DNA from: Coriobacteriaceae bacterium
Lineage (GTDB): Bacteria > Actinomycetota > Coriobacteriia > Coriobacteriales > QAMH01
Direction of reading: 5' to 3'
Assembly (NCBI GenBank): GCA_025992705.1
Contig: DAJPGJ010000001.1
Location: forward strand, 186,001 to 250,000
DNA: 64,000 bases
Shown here piece after piece: positions 44,111-53,042 of the stretch. Numbering within the stretch: the stretch's first letter is position 1; each line of letters opens with the position of its first letter. The translations under genes and the position numbers were made by a program. The notes beneath the pieces were generated by a model. The model was not told the DNA's origin, ran no database searches, and saw only the letters and a program-made list of their open reading frames with translations.

Positions 44111-45694
44111 TTACAGATCGATGTACCAGACGCGCTCGATATCGAGAGCGGCCTCGAGATCGCGGCGCACGTTGGCAGGAACCGCTTGGTTGAGGTTAAT
44201 GAGCACCTCGACCAGGGGATGCTCAGAGTCCTTGGCAATCTGCATGGACTCAACGTTGATGCCCGCATCGCCAAACACCGTGCCGATCTTGCCGATCTGG
44301 CCAGGCTGATCCTCGTACTCGAGCACGACGAAGTCCTTCATCGGCACGAAGTCGACGGGCAAGCCCATGAAGTTGATGATGCGCGGCATGTCCGAGGTCA
44401 TATCGCGCGTGACGCTGATGGAATACACATCGTCACCGCACGACGCTTCGATCTCGATGTAGCTCGGATAGCTCTCAGAAAGCGGATCGGTAGCGGTCTC
44501 GACGACGATGCCGCGCTGCTCGGCGATGTAGCTGGCGTTGATGATGTTGACGGTGACTTCGCTGTTGAACGTCACGCCGCCCGCAAGCGCCGCCATTCCC
44601 AGAATCGTCGGGTCCGTGTCCGCTATCTTGCCACATGCCGTAACCTTCAGCTTCTCGATGCCGCCGCCAACGACCTGCGACAGAATCTCGCCACCGCGCT
44701 GGGCAACGGGGATGAAGTACTTGAGCTGCGCCATGACATCGGCCGGGATGCGCGCGGCGTTCACCGCCGTGGCAACCGTCTTGCCCTCGAGACCGGCGAT
44801 GACGTACTCGGCGATCTGCGTTGCCGCGCGAATCTGGGCCTCTTTGGTGGATGCGCCCAGGTGCGGGGTGATGACGGCGTTCTCGAACTTGTGGATGGGC
44901 GAGTCGGAAACGGGCTCGTTCTCCCACACATCGATGCCGGCACCGGCAAGATGACCGTTCTCGAGCGCGTCGGCAAGCGCATCGAGGTCGACCAGGCCGC
45001 CGCGCGCGACATTGAGGACGATGGCGCCCTCGGGCATCTCGGCCAGCTGCTTGGCGCCGATCATGCCGGTGGTCTCGGGAGTCTTGGGCATGTGCAGGGT
45101 GATGAAGTCGGACTGCTTGCACACCTCGTCGATGTCATCGAGCAACGTGATGCCGTAGTGGGCGGCGCGCTCGGGCGGGCAGTACGGGTCATAGCCGATG
45201 AGCTTCATGCCAAAGGCGGCGGCGCGCTCGGCAACCAACAGGCCGACGTGACCGGTGCCAAAGATGCCGAGCGTCTTATCCTGGAGCTCCTTGCCCGTGA
45301 ACTTGGAGCGGTCCCACTTGCCTTCCTTCATGGACGCGCTCGCAGCCGCTGTGTTGCGCGCGGTGGCGAGCATGAGTGCCATGGTCTGCTCGGCAGCGGA
45401 CACGACGTTGGAAAGCGGCGCGTTGCACACGATGATGCCGCGCTCGGTGGCAGCCTCGCGGTCGATGTTGTCGACGCCGACGCCTGCGCGGCCGATGATC
45501 TTGAGCTTGTCACCGGCCTCGATGACCTCGCGGGTGACCGTCGTGGCAGAGCGCACGATAAGCGCGTCGTACTCGGGAATCATCTCGACGAGCTCTTCGG
45601 GCGTGGTGTCGGGCTTGAACGTGACTTCGTAGCCGGCATCCTCGAGCACGGCAATGCCGGCTTTGTTGAACTTCTCCGGAATCAATACCTTCAT
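44111..45694 (-). CDS. serA: D-3-phosphoglycerate dehydrogenase
   Basis: 527 residues from the ATG at 45694 (GAGGAT upstream). Type with substrate and NAD domains (about 1-310; LGIFGTGHVGLLVAERAAAFG, ARGGLVDLDALADAL), an intervening ASB-like domain (about 315-450) and a C-terminal ACT domain (about 455-527, VVLEYEDQPGQIGKIGTVFGDAGINVESM). First step of serine synthesis; the ACT domain usually senses serine. serC is 13 kb away, so the pathway is not in one operon. Confidence 0.96.
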   Translation of the reverse strand: MKVLIPEKFNKAGIAVLEDAGYEVTFKPDTTPEELVEMIPEYDALIVRSATTVTREVIEAGDKLKIIGRAGVGVDNIDREAATERGIIVCNAPLSNVVSAAEQTMALMLATARNTAAASASMKEGKWDRSKFTGKELQDKTLGIFGTGHVGLLVAERAAAFGMKLIGYDPYCPPERAAHYGITLLDDIDEVCKQSDFITLHMPKTPETTGMIGAKQLAEMPEGAIVLNVARGGLVDLDALADALENGHLAGAGIDVWENEPVSDSPIHKFENAVITPHLGASTKEAQIRAATQIAEYVIAGLEGKTVATAVNAARIPADVMAQLKYFIPVAQRGGEILSQVVGGGIEKLKVTACGKIADTDPTILGMAALAGGVTFNSEVTVNIINASYIAEQRGIVVETATDPLSESYPSYIEIEASCGDDVYSISVTRDMTSDMPRIINFMGLPVDFVPMKDFVVLEYEDQPGQIGKIGTVFGDAGINVESMQIAKDSEHPLVEVLINLNQAVPANVRRDLEAALDIERVWYIDL

Positions 45695-45867
45695 GATCAT
45701 CCTCATTTCCCAGTTGCCATAACCAGTTGGCGCAGTAAATGCAGTTATTGTAGTGACCCCTCGTCTCGGGCGATAAGGGTTCCCCGCTTTGGTTCTATAA
45801 GTGGCACTAAAAGTGTATATTTACATCGATTTGGCGGTTTTATCTCATGAAACATAACTGGCTGCTC

Positions 45868-45895
45868 TTGATTTTGCCACCATATCGCCTATTTT
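45868..45895 (+). promoter_or_regulatory. promoter of a leaderless DUF559-like gene
   Basis: TTGATT (45868-45873), 16-nt spacer, TATTTT (45890-45895), then the ATG only 6 nt further at 45902. No ribosome site fits, so the message is probably leaderless. Confidence 0.55.
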
Positions 45896-45901
45896 AATCA
45901 C

Positions 45902-46903
45902 ATGACAAAGCATGCGTATATCATTCTTGCTCACGATAGCTCGCTCTCCTATTGGCGCAGCCCAACCGCAAAACGCGGACGAGGCCTAGATGCCGACGAG
46001 GCGCGTGACTTTATCGACCACGCGTGCGGGTGCGCTCACGTTCGGACGCTCGACAGCGCCCTTTCGTCAGGTATGCTCACGAGCATGCGCAAGCCGCTCG
46101 ATCTGCTCACCGCCAATCGAAACGAGAGGCGCTCCACCAAGCGGGCGCGATTCCATTGCGTGCAAACTGCCTTGCCAGACGGAGCGCTTTTCCTAGCTGA
46201 CGAAACAACCCTTCCCGACGGCACGAGACTGCATATCGCACTCAGCAGTCCCGAATTCTGCTTTCTGCAAATGGCGCGCTCGTTTGCATGGTTCGATTTG
46301 ATCGCTCTTGGCTTTGAGCTCTGCGGGGACTACGCGCTCGCTCCCGATGCTCCGCGCGGATTTCTCCCCCGCAGTCCCATCAGCACGCCGGAGGGTTTTG
46401 CCGCCTTCGCCACAAATGCCCATAACTTCACAGGGGCCAGGGCGGCCCGCAGGGCGGCCCGACAAATCCTGCAAGGATCGCGCTCGCCCAGGGAAACGAA
46501 AATCTGCATGCTCGCGCATCTTCCCCGGCTCCAGGGAGGAATGGGGTGCAAGGTCCCTCTGCTCGGCCAGGAAATCGAGGCACCCGACCCCGCCGCGCGC
46601 ATTCTTGGCGCGCGCACCTTCAAACCCGATCTCTATTGGCCCGAACATCGTGTGGTCGTTGAATACAGCAATCGCGCATGGCCATCGGCACAGGAGCGCC
46701 TGAATTACGATAAGCTCGTGCGCAATGCATACCGCATGCTCGGAATCACTGCTATCTCGCTAGGCAAAGACGACTTGCCCGACGATGCGGGGCTACGAAA
46801 GCGATTCGAGCTCGTCAATCGCAAATGCAAGCGGCGCTTGCAGACGCCAAACGATCGGCATTTGGCTCGTCAGCGCGAATTGCTCGACTGGATGGGCAGT
46901 TAG
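45902..46903 (+). CDS. DUF559-like protein with Vsr/PD-(D/E)XK-type nuclease fold
   Basis: 333 residues. The C-terminal third has FKPDLYWPEHRVVVEYSNRAW, the D...E pattern of DUF559/Vsr-like nucleases (the third catalytic position is Ser/Asn rather than the usual Asp-Gly). The N-terminal two thirds resemble AbiEi-type regulatory/antitoxin proteins found as solo genes in many actinobacteria, by general pattern only. Possible phage-defence or regulatory role. Likely leaderless mRNA. Confidence 0.6.
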   Translation: MTKHAYIILAHDSSLSYWRSPTAKRGRGLDADEARDFIDHACGCAHVRTLDSALSSGMLTSMRKPLDLLTANRNERRSTKRARFHCVQTALPDGALFLADETTLPDGTRLHIALSSPEFCFLQMARSFAWFDLIALGFELCGDYALAPDAPRGFLPRSPISTPEGFAAFATNAHNFTGARAARRAARQILQGSRSPRETKICMLAHLPRLQGGMGCKVPLLGQEIEAPDPAARILGARTFKPDLYWPEHRVVVEYSNRAWPSAQERLNYDKLVRNAYRMLGITAISLGKDDLPDDAGLRKRFELVNRKCKRRLQTPNDRHLARQRELLDWMGS

Positions 46904-47015
46904 CCTTCCGTTCGACCGGCCACACCGCATTCGCTCTTTCGGGCCTCCCGTCCTAGCTGTCTTTTCGCACATGCGCTACTATCGCTTGCAGCAACAACAC
47001 GCGAAAGGACACCCC

Positions 47016-47333
47016 ATGGCCTCAACATACGATGTCATCGTCGACACGCCTAAATACCATCGTCAGGGAAAGGTGAAGCTCGAGCTTTCGGGCGACACCG
47101 CCCGCGCACATCTCGACATCACCGATGTGGGATCGCTCGACGCGGAGGGCACGCGCAACGGCAAGGACTTTGACGTCGCGGGCGTCGCGCACATCAATGG
47201 CGAGGATATCGAGTTCGCCGCCCATGGCGCAACCTGGGCCAACAGCATCGACGTCAAAGCACAGACGAGCATCGGCGAAGTCGTCATCTACGGCACGATG
47301 ACCGGCTACTCCGCAGGTGACGTCGTAGGGTAA
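47016..47333 (+). CDS. small orphan beta-rich protein
   Basis: 105 residues, start ATG with AAAGGA upstream and a TACTAT -10-like box at 46977-46982. No family recognised. Alternating hydrophobic and polar strands (VKLELSGDTARAHLDITDVG; IDVKAQTSIGEVVIYGTMTGYSAGDVVG) suggest a small beta-sandwich, cytoplasmic as there is no signal or membrane segment. Coding character (GC-rich third positions) supports it being real. Confidence 0.6.
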   Translation: MASTYDVIVDTPKYHRQGKVKLELSGDTARAHLDITDVGSLDAEGTRNGKDFDVAGVAHINGEDIEFAAHGATWANSIDVKAQTSIGEVVIYGTMTGYSAGDVVG

Positions 47334-47375
47334 CGATGCGGGCTTCGCGGGTCGCTGGGCCGACGTGCAATAAAC

Positions 47376-47564
47376 GGAGCATTTTTTCGATAATGTGAGA
47401 GTAACCCGAACAGGGTGCAAGAAAATTTCGATTGTGTGATGATCGAAAGGCGACCGATCTCACATAATCGAAAAAAGCGTGCACGAGTTCGCCGCACGCC
47501 ACACATAATCGAAAAAATTGCGTACGGGAAAAACTCTAGGTTCACATAATCGCAAAAAACGTGT
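47376..47564. repeat. phased word array 4 (core CGATTATGTGA), upstream of the XRE-cupin gene
   Basis: Five copies of a unit of the form GTGC...TTTTTTCGATTATGTGA. Two read forward (47376 and 47415) and three reverse (47460, 47502 and 47542). Spacings are 39, 42 and 40. The 338-nt gap 47334-47671 holds this array and an AT-rich promoter-like segment (TTATACT, about 47614-47620) before the XRE-cupin gene, with no other gene. Confidence 0.85.
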
Positions 47565-47671
47565 AAAAGATGCCGATTGGAGCACATTTCCTGTGCACAC
47601 AGCAGAAACACGCATTATACTTTGACGACATATCTGCAGGACAAACTCCACGCACAAACGAAAGGTCGATT

Positions 47672-48223
47672 ATGTCAACTGATTTCATCGCTATTGGCGA
47701 GCGCATTCGAGGCATCCGCGAGGCCTGTGACGTAACGGCCGAGGACATGGCCGCCGATCTTGACGTCGACCTGGAAACCTACATCCAATGGGAGGAGACG
47801 GGTGCCGACGTACCCATCTCGGCCATCTATCACATGGCAAATCGCTTTGGCATCGAGTTCACGGAGATCCTGACGGGCAAGTCCGGGCACCTCGACACCT
47901 TCCACCTCATCAAAGCCGGTGAGGGCCGTGAGGTCGATCGCCTTCCGGGCTATCACTTCGAAGACCTGGCCTGGCGTTTTACGCAGAAGGACTTCCAGCC
48001 CCTGCTCGTCACACTTGACCCCCATGACGAGCCTGCGGAGCTCGTCGACCATCGGGGCCAGGAGTTCAACTACATCCTCGAGGGTTCCATCGTCTTTACC
48101 TTCGACGACCGTGAGATAGTCCTCGACGCAGGCGACTCCATCTTCTTCAACCCGGAGCACAGGCACGGACAGCGTTGCAACGGCGACGTACCCGCCAAGT
48201 TCCTCACCATCATTAGCGAATAA
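47672..48223 (+). CDS. XRE-family regulator with C-terminal cupin domain
   Basis: 183 residues from the ATG at 47672 (GAAAGG upstream). HTH domain about 8-62 (IGERIRGIREACDVTAEDMAADLDVDLETYIQWEETG). Cupin_2 domain about 105-180 with FNYILEGSIVFTFDD and the His-containing FFNPEHRHGQRC. XRE-cupins usually sense a small ligand or metal and control an adjacent catabolic gene. The acyl-CoA ligase follows 49 nt downstream, past one REP-like palindrome, and is the likely target. Confidence 0.88.
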   Translation: MSTDFIAIGERIRGIREACDVTAEDMAADLDVDLETYIQWEETGADVPISAIYHMANRFGIEFTEILTGKSGHLDTFHLIKAGEGREVDRLPGYHFEDLAWRFTQKDFQPLLVTLDPHDEPAELVDHRGQEFNYILEGSIVFTFDDREIVLDAGDSIFFNPEHRHGQRCNGDVPAKFLTIISE

Positions 48224-48252
48224 GACAGCGTGCCTGGCACACTGTCTCATAT
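48222..48252. repeat. REP-like palindrome, GTGCCTGGCAC family
   Basis: GACAGCGTGCCTGGCACACTGTC, ending in TGTCTCAT. Lies between the XRE-cupin and acyl-CoA ligase genes and overlaps the XRE-cupin stop codon. Confidence 0.8.
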
Positions 48253-48272
48253 CCTAGAAAGAAAAGGTAAAA

Positions 48273-49946
48273 GTGGATTACATACTCAGCAAATATTGTC
48301 CCCGCATCGAATTCGACTCGTACGAGGACTTCTACGACAACTTCAAGATCGACGTGCCCGAGAACTTCAACTTCGCCTATGACGTCGTCGACGAGTGGGC
48401 ACGCGTCGAGCCCGAGAAAAAGGCCCTCGTGTGGATTAACGATGCCGGCGAGGAGCGCGAGTTCACCTTCACCGACATCTCGCTGCTCTCAAACCGCGCT
48501 GCCAATGCCTTCAAGAAGCTCGGCATCCACAAGGGTGACGTCGTGATGATGATGCTGCGCCGCCGTTGGGAATACTGGGTGTGCGCCATGGCGCTGTGCA
48601 AGATCGGCGCGACCATCATCCCCGCAACCATCCAGCTCACCTCGAAGGACATCGCATACCGCGCGAACTCGGCAGACGTGAAAATGGTGATCTGCGTCGA
48701 TGACGACTACGTGGTCGAGCAGGTGGAGGGTGCCCTTCCCAATTCGCCCAGCATCAAGGAGAAGGTGCTCGTCGCGGGCAAGCGCGACGGCTGGCTGTCT
48801 TTCGACGAGCTCGTCGAGAACGCGAGCGACCAGTGGGAGCGCCCCACGGGCGAAGATGCCACGCAAATCGACGATATCATGCTCATCTACTTCACGAGCG
48901 GCACCACGGGTAACGCCAAAGCCGTGGAGCACAGCTTCAAGCATCCGCTCGGGCACATCCTCACCGCCAAATACTGGCAGCAAGTACGCGAGAACCGCCT
49001 GCACATGTCCGTGACTGACAGCGGCTGGGCCAAGTTCGGCTGGGGCAAGATCTACGGCCAGTGGATTGCCGGTGCCGCGATCTTCGCCTACGACATGGAC
49101 AAGTTCGTGCCCGCCAAGCTGCTGCAGGTCATGCAGGACTACGATCTCGCGACCTTCTGCGCGCCGCCCACCATGTACCGCTTCATGCTCCAGGAGGACG
49201 TCGCGGCCTATGACCTTTCGTCCATCGAGAACTTCGCGACCGCAGGCGAGCCGCTCAACGGCGAGGTGACCATCCAGTGGGAGAGGCTCACGGGCAAGAA
49301 GATCCGCGAGGGCTTTGGCCAGACCGAAGGCCCCGTGCTGCTGGCGACCTATCCGTGGATCGAACCGCGCCCCGGCTCCATGGGCAAACCCAGCCCGCTG
49401 CTCAACATCAAGCTACTCGATGATGACGGCTACGAAGTCGCCGACGGTAGCGAGGGCGCTATCTGCGTCACGGGCCTCAAGGAAGCCTATCCGCCGGGCC
49501 TGTTCGTCGGCTACTACAACGACCCCGAGCGTACGGCCGAAGCCGTGGGTGGCGAGTATTACAACCTCCACGACATGGCGTGGCGCGACACGGATGGCTA
49601 TTGCTTCTTCGTTGGCCGCAACGACGACGTCATCAAGTGCTCGGGCTATCGCATCGGGCCCTTCGAGGTGGAGAGCGCGCTCGTGGCGCATCCGGCTGTC
49701 GTCGAGTGCGCGGTGACCGCCGCTCCCGACCCCGTGCGTGGCAAGGTCGTGAAGGCCTCCATCATCTTGGCCAAGGGCTACGAGCCGAGCGACGAGCTCA
49801 CGAAGGAGCTGCAGGATCACGTCAAGCACACGACGGCGCCCTACAAGTATCCGCGTATCGTGGAGTACGTCGATGACCTGCCCAAGACCATCGGCGGCAA
49901 GATTAAGCGCAAGATGATCCGCAACGCCGACGGGGTTACAGACTAA
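48273..49946 (+). CDS. AMP-forming acyl-CoA synthetase (medium-chain/acetyl-CoA ligase type)
   Basis: 557 residues, GTG start with AAAAGG upstream. ANL-superfamily motifs: IYFTSGTTGNAKAVEHS (P-loop-like A3), FGQTEGPVLL (A5), DMAWRDTDGYCFFVGRNDDVIKCSGYRIGPFEVES (A7-A8 hinge), and KTIGGKIKRKMIR with the catalytic Lys (A10; Gly-Gly in place of the common Ser-Gly). Activates a carboxylic acid to acyl-CoA with ATP. Substrate unknown; the sequence is nearer medium-chain/aryl-acid ligases than Acs. Confidence 0.88.
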   Translation: MDYILSKYCPRIEFDSYEDFYDNFKIDVPENFNFAYDVVDEWARVEPEKKALVWINDAGEEREFTFTDISLLSNRAANAFKKLGIHKGDVVMMMLRRRWEYWVCAMALCKIGATIIPATIQLTSKDIAYRANSADVKMVICVDDDYVVEQVEGALPNSPSIKEKVLVAGKRDGWLSFDELVENASDQWERPTGEDATQIDDIMLIYFTSGTTGNAKAVEHSFKHPLGHILTAKYWQQVRENRLHMSVTDSGWAKFGWGKIYGQWIAGAAIFAYDMDKFVPAKLLQVMQDYDLATFCAPPTMYRFMLQEDVAAYDLSSIENFATAGEPLNGEVTIQWERLTGKKIREGFGQTEGPVLLATYPWIEPRPGSMGKPSPLLNIKLLDDDGYEVADGSEGAICVTGLKEAYPPGLFVGYYNDPERTAEAVGGEYYNLHDMAWRDTDGYCFFVGRNDDVIKCSGYRIGPFEVESALVAHPAVVECAVTAAPDPVRGKVVKASIILAKGYEPSDELTKELQDHVKHTTAPYKYPRIVEYVDDLPKTIGGKIKRKMIRNADGVTD

Positions 49947-50129
49947 CTCGTCCGAGACTGGTCCTCACGCCTGGAAAACCGAATACATCCTTCTCAGAGA
50001 ATAATAGAGCGAATCCACTGCTCAAGACCCCTCCTTTGGGCATGGCGGCATACCCAGACGCTTCCTAGTATGTAGGTATCGCGAGAACTGGGGCCCCACG
50101 AGAAATGAGAAGACAAGAGGAGGATCGAA

Positions 50130-52369
50130 ATGGCTGAAGACAAGGTAGAGGTCCTGCGAGCCGGTTGCTTTTTCTGTCATGTCCGCTGCGGCGTGCTGGT
50201 AACCAAGGTCAATGGCCGCATCACCGACATTAAGGGAGATCCGGATTGCCCCCACAATCATGGATTTACCTGTTCGCGCCTGGACAAGCAGCGCTACCTG
50301 GAAGGGTTCGTCTACAATCCCAACCGCCTGAAAAAGCCTCTTAAGCGCATAGGCGAACGCGGCAGCGGTCAATGGGAAGAGATTTCCTGGGACCAGGCTT
50401 TTGACGAGATCGCAGAGAAGCTCGCCGATCTGCGCGACAAATACGGTGCTGAAACCCTGGCCTTCACGGAGGGCACGGCCCGTACCTGGAGCTGGCTACA
50501 CTACAAGTTCACCAACCTGTTTGGCACCCCCAACACGGGAGGCAACGGCACCATCTGCTACAGCTCCGACATGTGGCTCGAGCCTTGCACCTACGGCGGC
50601 TTCTGCTCCGACAAGGCGGACTGGGTCAATGCCGACGTCGTAGTCATGTGGGGTCGCAACACCATCGCCTCAGAGCCTCTGCTGTGGGGACTGGGTGCAG
50701 AAGAACCGCGAGAAAAACGGCGCCAAGATTCTGTGCATCGACCCGCGCTTCAGCGAGGTGGCACAGCAAGCCGACCTGTTCCTGCAGCTGCGCCCCGGCA
50801 CCGACGCCGCGCTGGCGCTTGGCATGATCAACGTCATCATCGAGGAAGACCTCTACGATCACGAATTTGTTGACGAATGGTGCATCGGCTTCGAGGAGCT
50901 CAAGGAGCGCGCCGCCGAATATCCCGTCGACAAAGTTGCCAAAATCACCTGGGTCCCCGAAGAGAAGATCCGCGCGGCGGCACGCATGTACGCAACCGCT
51001 GAATCGGCATCCATGCCCTGGGGCCAGAAGGGCGGAGATGCCTCCGGCATCAACGCTTCCTCCACCATCCAGGCCAAGGCCATCCTACGCGCCATTACTG
51101 GCAACCTGGACAAGAAGGGCGGAGACCAACTTGCTCCTCCGTCTCGCTTCCCACCGGCGTTCTTCGAGCACTACGCCTTGCCCCAGGAGCAGCGCGACAA
51201 GATGGTCGGAAACGACGTCTTCCCCGGCCTGACCTTCAAGGGCTGGGACATCATCTCCCAAGCCTACCCATCGTTCTATCCCTACTCCAACGCGCCGCTG
51301 ATGTTCCGCCAGATGATTTCGGGCGACCCGTATCCCATCAAGGCGCTCATCGTTCAGGCAGACAACCCCGTCGTGGCGTTCTCCAACACCAAGCTGGTAG
51401 TCGAGGCGCTCAAGAACCTCGATCTGCTCGTGGTCCACGACTACTTCATGACCCCGACCGCCGCACTTGCGGATTACGCGCTGCCTGCGGCCACCTGGCT
51501 TGAGAGACCCGATAACTGCTATGCCGTCATGAACCATCGTCCCATGTACTTTGGCGCACAGGCCCGCGTCATCGACCGTTTCGAAGGCGGAGCTGACGTT
51601 GACTTCCGTGACGACTACGAATTCTGGTACGGCCTGGCAATTCGTCTCGGCCAAGAAGACAAGTGGTGGGGTCCCAAGACGGAGGACATGCTTGACTTCC
51701 AGCTCGCGCCCATGGGCATGACGTTTTGAGCAGTTCTACAACGACGTGAAGTACATGGCCGGCAAGAAGAAGTACCTCAAGTACAAGGAGCCTGGCTACA
51801 AGTTCCTCACTCCCTCCGGCAAGGTCGAGCTCAAGTCTTCGGTTATCGAAAAACTCGCAGAAGAGACGGGGCGCCCCTTCGACCCGTTGCCTCACTTCGA
51901 GTACCCCGGCCTGAGCAACGAAAAGCATCCCGAATGGGGCGATGAATACCCGCTCATCGCCATCACCGGCGCTCGCTTCATGCCGTTCTATCATTCCGAG
52001 CACAGGCAGCCCGGCCCCTATCGTGATTTGCATCCGGAGCCGATCTTCGATATCCACCCGGACACCGCAATCGACCTTGATATCGCAGATGGTGACTGGT
52101 GTTGGATCGAAACCCACATGGGCCGCATCAAGCAGCGTGCCCGAAAGACCTCGATTGTCGACCCGAGGGTCATCAGCGTCCAGCACGACTGGTGGTTCCC
52201 CGAGCAGGACATGGCCCTGCCAAACCTCGGCGGCGTGTTCAAGTCCAGCGCCAATGTCATCCTCGATGATGATCCGGAAAGCCTGGACCAGCTCATGGGC
52301 TCTTGGCAGCAAACCGGCGTTGCCGTAAAGGTATACAAATGTGCCCCCGAGGAATGCGGTATCGACTAG
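50130..52369 (+). pseudogene. molybdopterin (Mo/W-bisMGD) oxidoreductase, acetylene-hydratase-like, interrupted by two +1 frameshifts
   Basis: About 745 residues in three frames: 50130 to about 50690, about 50689 to 51727, and about 51725 to 52369. Both breaks are one extra base in a short run (GGGG near 50686-50689; TTTT at 51724-51727); removing them restores LLWDWVQKN and GMTFEQFYN. N-terminal [4Fe-4S] site Cys13, Cys16, Cys20, Cys48; likely Mo/W ligand Cys143 (GNGTICYSS). It matches Pelobacter acetylene hydratase through GTDAALALGMINVII and GFEELKERAAEYP, as I recall that sequence, and like it has no Tat signal, so it is cytoplasmic. Could be a real pseudogene or sequencing error. GAGGAGG precedes the start. 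Confidence 0.82.
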
Positions 52370-52450
52370 CGTCAAGACGCTAGCAACAAGCGCGCCGTCT
52401 CTCGCATGGGACGGCGCGCGTTTGAGCCTCGAGCGCGAGAGGAGAACAAG

Positions 52451-52681
52451 ATGGCTGATGTGTCAAAGCTCTTTGGAATCACCGACCAGGAAATCGAAGC
52501 CGTAAAGGGCGAGGGAATCGAAACCGTGGAGGCCTTCTATGAGGTGGCCAAGCACCCTGATAGCCGCACCGAACTAGCAGGCAAGACGGGTATCGAAAGT
52601 TTCCGCCTAGAGGAGCTCTCTTCCATCGCGGGAAACTTCATTCTCATGATGGACTGCTCCTGGGATGATGATGACGAGTAG
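52451..52681 (+). CDS. small DUF4332-like helix-hairpin-helix protein
   Basis: 76 residues from the ATG at 52451 (GAGGAGAA upstream). LFGITDQEIEAVKGEGIETVEAFYEVAKHPDSRTELA then GIESFRLEELSSIA follows the DUF4332/HhH pattern (GI..v..L...GI.T...L); the end MMDCSWDDDDE is very acidic. Lies between the molybdenum enzyme and a zinc-ribbon mini-protein on the same strand. Possible accessory or maturation role for the enzyme (inference). Confidence 0.7.
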   Translation: MADVSKLFGITDQEIEAVKGEGIETVEAFYEVAKHPDSRTELAGKTGIESFRLEELSSIAGNFILMMDCSWDDDDE

Positions 52682-52710
52682 CTTCTGCTCAGATAGGAGG
52701 AAAGAGAAAC

Positions 52711-52902
52711 ATGTGTTTCAGACCACCTGAAGTGGATGCAGGAGAAGTCGTATGCCGGAGCTGCTATATGGTCGTCGAGCCTAATCCGGACGGCACCTGC
52801 CCCGAATGTGGTGCACAAATGGGAGATCCCGCTCCGGCCGCTGCGACACCGGCGCCTGCTCCCAACCCCACAGCGCCAAAGGCACCGGGAGCACCAGAGT
52901 AA
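52711..52902 (+). CDS. zinc-ribbon mini-protein with Pro/Ala tail
   Basis: 63 residues, preceded by AGGAGGAAAG. Four cysteines in two knuckles (CRSC and CPEC, residues about 15-35), plus Cys2, can hold one zinc; the last 25 residues are Ala/Pro-rich. Too short for an enzyme. Third gene of the Mo-enzyme group. Compare the 68-residue zinc-ribbon protein at 53747-53953. Confidence 0.75.
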   Translation: MCFRPPEVDAGEVVCRSCYMVVEPNPDGTCPECGAQMGDPAPAAATPAPAPNPTAPKAPGAPE

Positions 52903-53042
52903 GTTTCTGTCTGGTGAGGATTTGGCCCACCAGCTGACAAACGTAACGAGCGCGAAGGCTTCTGCGGCAGGCATGCAGCAGGAGCTTTCGCGCGCCTGTG
53001 AAAAACGAGGAAGACGCGACAAGCGAATAAGCGAGGGATGTC

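Noticed and set aside
47376..47564. Transposon end or degenerate CRISPR
   Set aside because: Copies occur in both orientations with helical spacing and no transposase or cas gene nearby.
50689..51727. Selenocysteine or programmed frameshift in the Mo/W enzyme
   Set aside because: The in-frame TGA at 51725 follows a +1 shift in a T-run rather than replacing a catalytic Cys; no SECIS-like hairpin or slippery site was evident.
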